A stretch of DNA of 16,886 nucleotides, taken from contig JBBILW010000016.1 in assembly GCA_037444725.1 (NCBI GenBank), positions 1 to 16,886 on the forward strand, read 5' to 3'. This document shows positions 1-4,681 of this stretch, piece after piece. The notes beneath the pieces are model-generated. The model was not told where the DNA came from. It searched no databases and saw nothing but the letters and a program-made list of their open reading frames with translations. A program made the position numbers and the translations under genes. The DNA is from CAIKKG01 sp037444725 (GTDB lineage Bacteria; Patescibacteriota; Minisyncoccia; UBA6257; GWB1-50-10). Numbering within the stretch: position 1 is the stretch's first letter; every line of letters starts with the position of its first letter.

Positions 1-14
1 TGCTCTTCCGATCT
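1..14. other. Illumina adapter remnant at contig end
   Basis: These 14 bases read TGCTCTTCCGATCT, the 3' end of the standard Illumina read-2 adapter. Read on the minus strand they give AGATCGGAAGAGCA, the familiar start of adapter read-through. They are not genomic. They create the apparent stop codon of the gene that begins at 786. Confidence 0.93.
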
Positions 15-786
15 AAGCGATAGTGAACGGATGCTTCTCGCGCGAGAGCCATTTATTTTCAAATGAAATAAATGCGAACTGTCCCGCGTGATATTCCATT
101 TTCGTTCCTACCGGCTTCAATTTTATTTCTGTGACCGATTCCACGATGCGGACTTCCTCGATAACATATTCGTGCCGCGGCCCGAAGCGTGTGTAGAGGA
201 AGCGCTTATATACATACGCGGCAAGTGAAAGGAATGAGATGCCAAGAATCCAATATCGGAGTGGCAGGTAATTCGATATATCGCTCGAAATAAAGAGCAT
301 GTGCAGCATCATAAACACAAGCGGAACACCCATGAATATGTGCGAGATTTTCCAGATGTGGTACGGCAACTTCACGTAGAACGTCAGGAAGATGAGCACG
401 AACATCGTATAGAATGCGAGGAGGCCGTAATCATACGAAAGAATGGAGGAAGGAAGAATGAGATTCATTACTGCGCGGATGTTCGGCAACGCATTCACAA
501 TCAAAAAAAGCGGATGATAAATAATGAGCGCAAAGCCGCCTCCGCCTATCAGACGGTGCGCATGATACACCTTATCGAGTCCGCCGAACCATTTTTCCAA
601 AAATTTAAGCCGTGCCGCGAGAAAAAACTCAAAACTGATGAGCACAGTGCCGAGCAATGCCGTTATTTGCCCAAGGCTCTTGAGCGGATAGCCTCTAATT
701 GGATCCAGGCCTCCCTTGGAAAGAATCCAGAGATTGAGCGTTAAAAATAAAGCGCAAAAAACTATTAACCATCCAGTTTTCTTCAT
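13..786 (-). CDS. Ferric reductase-like / NOX-type transmembrane heme and FAD oxidoreductase, 3' truncated
   Basis: This is the N-terminal 257 residues of a FRE/NOX-family membrane oxidoreductase, which passes electrons from a cytosolic NAD(P)H/FAD domain through two membrane b-hemes to an acceptor on the other face. About six hydrophobic segments span residues 5-198. Candidate bis-histidine heme ligands are H77 (in HRLIGG), H91 (in YHP), H149 and H162; the 13-14 residue spacing fits the family. A cytoplasmic FAD-binding domain starts near residue 205, with the AGQF motif at 234-237 and HPFTIA at 252-257. Homologues usually continue with Ser and then an NAD(P)-binding domain. The TAG at 13-15 is made by adapter bases AG after a genomic T, so the stop is artificial and the C-terminal half is missing. 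It is the last visible gene of a four-gene minus-strand operon, 17 nt after the MAPR-like gene. The acceptor is unknown. Confidence 0.85.
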   Translation of the reverse strand: MKKTGWLIVFCALFLTLNLWILSKGGLDPIRGYPLKSLGQITALLGTVLISFEFFLAARLKFLEKWFGGLDKVYHAHRLIGGGGFALIIYHPLFLIVNALPNIRAVMNLILPSSILSYDYGLLAFYTMFVLIFLTFYVKLPYHIWKISHIFMGVPLVFMMLHMLFISSDISNYLPLRYWILGISFLSLAAYVYKRFLYTRFGPRHEYVIEEVRIVESVTEIKLKPVGTKMEYHAGQFAFISFENKWLSREKHPFTIA

Positions 787-803
787 CTATCCGTAATTAT
801 AGC

Positions 804-1157
804 TTATTGAACGAGCACGCCGACTATCGGATATTTCCGCTTGATAATATCTCCCCCGATCAAATCGAGTTCTTTCGAGGAATCTCTTCCCGCAAGATAA
901 TGATACGAGGCACCCGTCACGTAGAACTCCTTTCCGCCCGCGGTCACGTCATATACATAACCATCAAGACCGATATAAATCGGCTTGTCGGGGTTCGTTC
1001 CATCAAACGGCGCTAAGTCTGCTGCGCGGAATTGCGGATAATTGCCCGCAGGAATAGGCGGCGTCGGCCGCATGCGCACAACTGCGTATGTGATTCCTAT
1101 CGAAGCGAATAATACGACCGCGAAAAGTGCGATTAATTTTTTACCGAAGAGGTGCAT
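804..1157 (-). CDS. Membrane-anchored MAPR-type cytochrome b5-like heme protein
   Basis: This 117-residue protein has an N-terminal membrane anchor (about residues 6-28, KKLIALFAVVLFASIGITYAVV) followed by a cytochrome b5-like domain of the membrane-associated progesterone receptor (MAPR) type. Family signatures are the FRAADLAPFDG start, YIGLDGYVYDVT, and KEFYVTGASYHYLAGRDSSKEL, which aligns with the FYGPEGPY...FAGRDAS region of PGRMC1. MAPR proteins bind heme through tyrosines, and the equivalent tyrosines are present, so heme binding is likely. ATG at 1157 is preferred: it follows the previous stop by 10 nt and places the anchor right at the N-terminus. An in-frame ATG at 1220 would overlap the upstream gene by 53 nt. 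The domain is probably extracytoplasmic, and its place between other cytochrome b5-like proteins and a ferric reductase suggests an electron carrier role. Confidence 0.8.
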   Translation of the reverse strand: MHLFGKKLIALFAVVLFASIGITYAVVRMRPTPPIPAGNYPQFRAADLAPFDGTNPDKPIYIGLDGYVYDVTAGGKEFYVTGASYHYLAGRDSSKELDLIGGDIIKRKYPIVGVLVQ

Positions 1158-1167
1158 ATTGTTTTGA

Positions 1168-1374
1168 TTACTGCGGTAACGGTATTGGCTGAGGAATTTG
1201 AACCGGTTTCGGTGCTGCACTACCTTTTTGTTGCTGAACCGCGTTCTTCACCTGAATGACGGATGCTTCCAGCTTGGTTTCAACCGTCTTCGTCGACATG
1301 AATGCGTAACCGAGTACCAGCACTATTATAACGCCAACGACACTTAAAATCTTCTTGTTTTTTAATGTTTTCAT
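1168..1374 (-). CDS. Small membrane-anchored protein with Pro-rich tail
   Basis: I do not recognise a family for this 68-residue protein. It has a Lys-rich N-terminus, one strong transmembrane segment (about residues 9-26, ILSVVGVIIVLVLGYAFM), a polar stretch with possible helical character (VETKLEASVIQVKNAVQQQ), and a proline-rich tail ending IPQPIPLPQ. The tail resembles the C-terminus of the preceding gene product (IPQPIPQP). It lies 7 nt after that gene and 10 nt before the MAPR-like gene on the same strand, so it is almost certainly co-transcribed. It may be an accessory or tethering subunit for the heme proteins, which is inference only. Tight packing and a good membrane segment argue that it is a real gene. 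Confidence 0.7.
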   Translation of the reverse strand: MKTLKNKKILSVVGVIIVLVLGYAFMSTKTVETKLEASVIQVKNAVQQQKGSAAPKPVQIPQPIPLPQ

Positions 1375-1381
1375 GTGCGTG

Positions 1382-2548
1382 TTAAGGTTGTGGAATCGGC
1401 TGAGGAATCACCACGGCATCTGGCGGAACAGTCGCAGGTGCTGGGGCGGGCGCTGGCGCTGGAGTCGCGGCCGGGACAGGCTGAGGAACCACCACGGCAG
1501 CAGGCGGCGTTGACGTCTGCCCTCCGCCTGAAGCGGATGTGTTCGTTTGAGTGTTATTCGTATTGGTTTGCGTATTGGTCTGCGTGTTGGTATTAGTCTG
1601 AGTATTCGTCTGTGTATTGGTGTTCGTATTTGATGCAACCTGAGTACCCGCGTTTGCACTAAATGTACCAACTATTGGAATCGTGTTGAAGAATGTTGTT
1701 GAATGCGGAAATGCCGCGGAAATATCTATGCCTCCGGTTACGCCGTGGTGATTGCAATTAACCCATGATGAATTGCCGGTCATATCATAGACCGTGCCAT
1801 TAAACGCGACATAACAGCTGCTGCCATTATTGTGCGTTGCGAGCGTTGTCGTATTGAATACGTTTGCGGACGCTGTATTCGTCTGAGTTGTCTGATTTGT
1901 TTGGGTGTTTGAATTTGTTTGCGTATTTGTCTGAGTATTTGTTTGCGGAGCGGGTTGATTCACTGCAACCTGTATATTGTTGGCGCTAAACGTTCCGATT
2001 TTCGGAATTGAATTGAAATATGACGTCGGATGCGGAAACATCGCAGAAATATCTTTTCCGCCTGTCACGCCATGGTGCGCACAGTTCGGCCAGACTGAAT
2101 TGCCGGTAAGATCGTACACCGTTCCATTATATGCAACATAGCAGCTGCTTCCGGAATTATGTGAAAGCAAATCAGCCGGACTAAAGACAGGCATAGATGC
2201 AAGTGTTTGCATAGTTGAAGAAACCGCTGCCGCCGCCGCAACTTTCGGAATGGGGATAGGTACTACCGCTACCTTTGTCGGTTTTGGCATAGGTGCAGCA
2301 ACAGGTGCAGAAACCGCCGTTTGCGCAACCTGCGTAACCGCCTGGACGATTTGTCCTATATTCGCTGATTGGTTGGCCGCAGGACTCGGCGTTGGCTGAG
2401 GAATTACCGTTGTCGCTGTGACATCTTTTGGCGCTAGAGCATTCGAAAGTTCATAGGTAACCATGCTCGCGGTCGCCGATGTGGTAACCAAAAGAACTCC
2501 CACTATGAAATATGGAACGACTTTTCCAAGGATACGCGTAATGTTCAT
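1382..2548 (-). CDS. Secreted or anchored protein with two tandem cytochrome b5-like domains
   Basis: A 388-residue surface protein and first gene of the operon. Residues 10-33 form a signal peptide or anchor. A low-complexity Ala/Pro/Val stretch (45-118) leads to two near-identical cytochrome b5-like domains at about 121-190 and 231-299. Each has SSCYVA(Y/F)NGTVYD(L/M)TGNS, then NC-x-HHGVTGG and FPH. The HHG histidine matches the first axial heme ligand of cytochrome b5 (HPGG motif), and the FPH histidine (H173, H282) sits where the second ligand is expected. Cysteine pairs C136/C156 and C245/C265 could form disulfides, which fits an extracytoplasmic location. The domains are joined and followed by TNTQTN-type linkers (202-226, 306-337), with a Pro/Ala tail ending IPQPIPQP. 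It probably binds two hemes and extends from the cell. Heme binding is inferred from family knowledge. Confidence 0.8.
   Translation of the reverse strand: MNITRILGKVVPYFIVGVLLVTTSATASMVTYELSNALAPKDVTATTVIPQPTPSPAANQSANIGQIVQAVTQVAQTAVSAPVAAPMPKPTKVAVVPIPIPKVAAAAAVSSTMQTLASMPVFSPADLLSHNSGSSCYVAYNGTVYDLTGNSVWPNCAHHGVTGGKDISAMFPHPTSYFNSIPKIGTFSANNIQVAVNQPAPQTNTQTNTQTNSNTQTNQTTQTNTASANVFNTTTLATHNNGSSCYVAFNGTVYDMTGNSSWVNCNHHGVTGGIDISAAFPHSTTFFNTIPIVGTFSANAGTQVASNTNTNTQTNTQTNTNTQTNTQTNTNNTQTNTSASGGGQTSTPPAAVVVPQPVPAATPAPAPAPAPATVPPDAVVIPQPIPQP
1538..1633 (-). repeat. Tandem Thr-Asn-Thr-Gln coding repeats, distal linker
   Basis: Imperfect short repeats encode a run of TNTQ/TNTN units after the second cytochrome b5-like domain (residues about 306-337). 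They are in frame and vary at third codon positions, so they are a protein linker and not a CRISPR or other DNA array. Such tracts often vary in length between strains and can be collapsed in short-read assemblies. Confidence 0.8.
1871..1945 (-). repeat. Tandem Thr-Asn-Thr-Gln coding repeats, inter-domain linker
   Basis: Short imperfect repeats of the same TNTQ type join the two cytochrome b5-like domains (residues about 202-226). The domain-plus-linker unit appears to have been duplicated as a whole inside the gene. Confidence 0.75.
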
Positions 2549-2622
2549 CTATCATAAGACGCGGACAATTCCTTATTCTTACTTCCGTTTTCCCGACCCC
2601 TTTCCCTGTTCAAATCCGGTAC

Positions 2623-2647
2623 AAAAAATCCGCCTATCGGCGGATTT
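2623..2647 (-). terminator. Second rho-independent terminator of the tRNA-Ala locus
   Basis: On the minus strand this forms a 9-bp stem AAATCCGCC / GGCGGATTT with loop GATA and a T-run. It follows the tRNA-Ala 3'-end copy at 2653-2673. Compared with the proximal terminator, the innermost stem pair changes from G:C to C:G, so pairing is kept. Confidence 0.85.
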
Positions 2648-2652
2648 ATTTG

Positions 2653-2673
2653 TGGACCCGACGGTAATTGAAC
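2653..2673 (-). repeat. Copy of tRNA-Ala 3' end (T-loop to discriminator)
   Basis: On the minus strand this 21-nt segment starts GTTCAATTACC and ends GTCGGGTCCA. The acceptor strand and discriminator are identical to those of the intact tRNA-Ala, while the T-stem differs. There is no 5' half of a tRNA in front of it, so it is a detached 3'-end copy and not a tRNA gene. Confidence 0.85.
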
Positions 2674-2766
2674 GTCGGCTCGTTTTCACTCGCCTCCCAC
2701 GAACCCAGCGGTTCGTGTGCTCCGCCACGGGGAAACTTCCGTTTCCCCGACCCCCTTCCCGTTCAA
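2668..2766 (-). repeat. tRNA-associated structured element, tRNA-Ala copy
   Basis: A ~99-nt element on the minus strand, bounded by TTGAACG and CGTTCAA, which can pair to close it. Inside are an 8-bp hairpin GGGGAAAC-GGAA-GTTTCCCC (2729-2748), the conserved GTGGCGGAGC, and an 8-bp hairpin CACGAACC-GCTG-GGTTCGTG (2698-2717). Its 5' edge extends to a perfect 12-nt complement of the tRNA-Ala T-arm: 2761-2772 against 2815-2826. Its 3' edge runs into a copy of the tRNA-Ala 3' end. A closely similar element follows tRNA-Leu at 11180-11303. I know of no named family for it. Confidence 0.8.
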
Positions 2767-2826
2767 ATCCGGTACAAAAAATCCGCGCGTACGCGGATTT
2801 GTTTGTGGACCCGACCGGATTTGAAC
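2735..2826 (-). repeat. Proximal copy of the ~92-nt direct repeat
   Basis: This copy starts inside the T-arm of the intact tRNA-Ala and covers the tRNA 3' end, the terminator and the first part of the structured element. It is the probable parent of the diverged copy at 2581-2673. Confidence 0.85.
2776..2800 (-). terminator. Rho-independent terminator after tRNA-Ala
   Basis: The minus strand gives a 9-bp stem AAATCCGCG / CGCGGATTT with loop TACG, followed by a T-run. It begins 6 nt past the tRNA discriminator base and should end the tRNA-Ile/tRNA-Ala transcript. Confidence 0.88.
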
Positions 2827-2878
2827 CGGTGACCTCCTCATTGCAAATGAGGCGCTCTACCAGCTAAGCTACGGGCCC
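2806..2878 (-). tRNA. tRNA-Ala (TGC)
   Basis: A 73-nt cloverleaf. The acceptor stem GGGCCCG/CGGGTCC contains the G3:U70 wobble pair that is the alanine identity element, with discriminator A. The D-arm has TAGCTTAGCTGGTAGAGC. The anticodon stem CCTCA/TGAGG has loop TTTGCAA, giving anticodon TGC. The T-loop is TTCAAAT. CCA is not encoded (ACAAAC follows). It lies 37 nt after tRNA-Ile on the same strand; the spacer holds a small GCCGC-CGAT-GCGGC hairpin. The tRNA is followed by a terminator and the repeat element described separately. Confidence 0.96.
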
Positions 2879-2915
2879 TTCTTCAAACTTCAAGCCGCCG
2901 ATGCGGCGACTCTTG

Positions 2916-2987
2916 TGGGCGTGGAAGGAATCGAACCTTCGACCTCTGTCTTATCAGGACAGCGTTCTACCACTGAACTACACGCCC
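2916..2987 (-). tRNA. tRNA-Ile (GAT)
   Basis: A 72-nt cloverleaf with acceptor stem GGGCGTG/CACGCCC and discriminator A. Anticodon stem CTGTC/GACAG with loop CTGATAA gives GAT. T-arm GAAGG-TTCGATT-CCTTC. CCA is not encoded. It starts only 4 nt after the stop of the small membrane-protein gene, so it may be co-transcribed with it or use the internal promoter at 3006-3035. Ile(GAT) followed by Ala(TGC) is the pair usually found inside rRNA operon spacers, but no rRNA lies here. Confidence 0.96.
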
Positions 2988-2991
2988 ATTT

Positions 2992-3216
2992 TTATTGCGA
3001 TTGTAACTTTAATGCCTCAAAGCCTTTGATGTCAAACCTTTGCTCCGGCGAGCCGCGACCGCTGATTTCGAAGGCAACATTAATATTACTCAAAAGAAAT
3101 CCAATCGCAAACATGATAAATGCAAACAACAACCCCGCCATCACTACGGCGAGTATTGAAAAAATTGTTTGGCGGGAAAAGCGGAATTTTGAGAGATTGG
3201 CGAGCAGTGAGTTCAT
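2992..3216 (-). CDS. Small single-pass membrane protein next to PilO-like gene
   Basis: A 74-residue protein of unrecognised family. The N-terminus (NSLLANLSKFRFSRQ) is basic and polar, residues about 17-43 form one long hydrophobic segment, and the C-terminal part (INVAFEISGRGSPEQRFDIKGF) is short and probably extracytoplasmic. It begins 7 nt after the PilO-like gene on the same strand and is likely translated from the same transcript, so a role at the pilus platform is possible but unproven. Its 3' end carries a TTGACA-type promoter candidate for the tRNAs. Confidence 0.65.
   Translation of the reverse strand: MNSLLANLSKFRFSRQTIFSILAVVMAGLLFAFIMFAIGFLLSNINVAFEISGRGSPEQRFDIKGFEALKLQSQ
3006..3035 (-). 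promoter_or_regulatory. Candidate promoter for tRNA-Ile/tRNA-Ala
   Basis: On the minus strand a perfect -35 TTGACA (3030-3035) is followed after 18 nt by TAAAGT (3006-3011), a four-of-six match to the -10 consensus. Transcription would start about 10 nt before the tRNA-Ile 5' end. The site lies inside the 3' end of the small membrane-protein gene. Confidence 0.5.
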
Positions 3217-3223
3217 AAATATG

Positions 3224-3778
3224 TTATAGCGAGGGTGCTCCTCCCGTATCTTCTCTGAAATATACAGTACCTTTTACGCTGAGCGCCGCTCTGTCTCCTG
3301 TGCGAGAAATCGAATAGCCTTGGAATGAGGAGAGGTAACGGAAATGTTCCAGCGTGTCGATGAACGAAAGAAGTGCGTTGTAATCCCCCGTGAGGTCGAT
3401 GCGGAAATTATATGCGCCAAAAGCAGAAGCTGAAGCGGGTGATTCGCTGATGAATGTGTACTGAAGTCCAAGATTGCTTTTTTGTGTCAGCACCATTATT
3501 TCCTGCCGAAGATTGATGAGCTGTTCCTCGGTCGGCACGTACGCGTACATTGTATTCAAATAGCGTGAGGCTCGTGTGCGGTATTCCGAACGGAGCGCCG
3601 CAAGAGAATTCAGCGATTGCGAACGCACAGCAAGATCCTGACGCATCGACGTAATGCTATCCGAAGAATTTTTTATCGAGTTTCCGAAATAAACGAGACC
3701 ACCCGCAAGTACGGCGAGAATCCCGAAGGTGAGCAGCCCCTCAAATAATAATTTTTTCTGAAATGCATTCAGCTGCAT
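3224..3778 (-). CDS. pilO: PilO-like type IV pilus inner-membrane protein
   Basis: A 184-residue bitopic membrane protein with the layout of PilO, a component of the type IV pilus alignment platform. It has a short cytoplasmic N-terminus, one membrane segment (about 12-33), a coiled-coil stretch (about 36-70, NSSDSITSMRQDLAVRSQSL...), then an alpha/beta domain with YNFRIDLTGDYNALLSFIDTLEHF, which matches the PilO pattern of a ferredoxin-like fold. The usual partners PilM and PilN are not next to it: it is the first gene of its transcript, divergent from dprA. The next gene may be an accessory subunit. Type IV pili and DprA both serve natural transformation in other bacteria, so this neighbourhood may be linked to DNA uptake (inference). 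GspM-like secretion proteins are the main alternative. Confidence 0.75.
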   Translation of the reverse strand: MQLNAFQKKLLFEGLLTFGILAVLAGGLVYFGNSIKNSSDSITSMRQDLAVRSQSLNSLAALRSEYRTRASRYLNTMYAYVPTEEQLINLRQEIMVLTQKSNLGLQYTFISESPASASAFGAYNFRIDLTGDYNALLSFIDTLEHFRYLSSFQGYSISRTGDRAALSVKGTVYFREDTGGAPSL

Positions 3779-3802
3779 TGTGTATACTTATTTTATCATA
3801 CT

Positions 3803-4681
3803 ATGGACTTCCCGATACGGACTGTCACTCATCGAGACGCTGAATATCCTCATTTGCTTCTCGAAACTGCAGGACACCCTGCGGAAATCCATGTACGGGG
3901 CGAGCTTCCCGCACAGAACGAACTTTGCATCGCAATCGTCGGCACGCGCAAAGCAACGCGCGAGGGAAAGGCGCTTGCGTATACTTGCGCAGAAGAACTC
4001 GCAAAACGCGGTTTTGTAATCGTGAGCGGCCTCGCGCTTGGCGTGGACGGTGCGGCGCATGATGGCGCGCTTGCGGCAAACGGTAAAACAATTGCGGTAC
4101 TCGCAAACGGTCTTGATTCTATTTATCCGCGCCAGCATGAACATCTCGCCGAACTCATTCTCGAGAACGGCGGCGGCATCATCTCCGAATACCCGGATGA
4201 CTCCCCTTCATTTCCCAGCCAATTCCTTGAACGTAATAGAATCGTGAGCGGTCTTTGCATCGCTACCGTGGTAATCGAGGCGCCTCTACGTTCGGGCTCG
4301 ATTTCAACGGCACGGAACGCCATTGAGCAAGGTCGCGAAGTATTCGTATTCCCCGGGGCAGTAAACCATACCAATTATCAGGGCTCGCATAGACTGTTGC
4401 GCGATGGCGCCCGTCTTGTTACCGGTTATAAGGATATTCTTGCCGATTTGGGCATGTCTGATACGGAAAATAATCAACACGCCGCTGCCCAAAACGACGC
4501 TCCCGATGATGCGGATGAGGCAGCCATTCTCAACATGCTCACGGAGGCCGGCGAGCCCCTCTCAATTGACAGAATCTGCGAACTGACTACACTTCACCCA
4601 CGCATAGTCAGCGAGAAGCTCACCATGCTTACGCTCTCCGGTACCGTATCGGAAACAGCTAAAGGTTTTACACTCACATAA
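3803..4681 (+). CDS. dprA: DNA processing protein DprA (Smf)
   Basis: A 292-residue DprA, which binds incoming single-stranded DNA during transformation and loads RecA. The Rossmann-like domain is clear: AIVGTRKATREGK (44-56), VSGLALGVDGAAHDGAL (74-90), NGLDSIYP (102-109), ISEYP (127-131), FPSQFLERNRIVSGL (137-151), and the conserved VVIEAPLRSGSISTARNAIEQGREVFVFPG region (156-185). After an acidic linker (about 219-239), residues 240-292 form a winged-helix domain, as in many longer DprA proteins. Only 24 nt separate it from the divergent pilO start, so both promoters must be very compact; a TATACT at 3783-3788 could serve as its -10. Its TAA overlaps the topA ATG by one base (TAATG), indicating translational coupling. 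Confidence 0.95.
   Translation: MDFPIRTVTHRDAEYPHLLLETAGHPAEIHVRGELPAQNELCIAIVGTRKATREGKALAYTCAEELAKRGFVIVSGLALGVDGAAHDGALAANGKTIAVLANGLDSIYPRQHEHLAELILENGGGIISEYPDDSPSFPSQFLERNRIVSGLCIATVVIEAPLRSGSISTARNAIEQGREVFVFPGAVNHTNYQGSHRLLRDGARLVTGYKDILADLGMSDTENNQHAAAQNDAPDDADEAAILNMLTEAGEPLSIDRICELTTLHPRIVSEKLTMLTLSGTVSETAKGFTLT

Larger units (their letters stand above)
2581..2673 (-). repeat. Distal copy of a ~92-nt direct repeat (terminator plus truncated element)
   Basis: This matches 2735-2826 along its whole length with scattered differences. Read on the minus strand it contains an imperfect copy of the tRNA-Ala 3' end, a terminator hairpin, then the beginning of the tRNA-associated element (TTGAACAGGG..., GGGGTCGGG) up to the loop of its first hairpin. 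There the similarity stops, so this element copy is truncated. The 258 nt between the cytochrome gene and tRNA-Ala hold only these repeats and no gene. Confidence 0.85.

Noticed and set aside
1538..1945. CRISPR array or DNA satellite in the TNTQ repeats
   Set aside because: The repeats are in frame, unequal in length, have no unique spacers and lie within a convincing coding sequence.
2653..2766. The tRNA-associated element as a complete degenerate tRNA
   Set aside because: It has a T-arm-like and acceptor 3' strand, and GTGGCGGAG recalls a D-arm, but there is no matching 5' acceptor strand (GGGCCCG or GCGCGGG) and no standard anticodon arm.
2463..3229. Plus-strand open frames across the tRNA-Ala and tRNA-Ile genes
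   Set aside because: They read through the antisense of tRNAs, terminators and repeats. Products such as VDPTGFEPVTSS and GVEGIEPSTSVLS are typical spurious tRNA-antisense translations.
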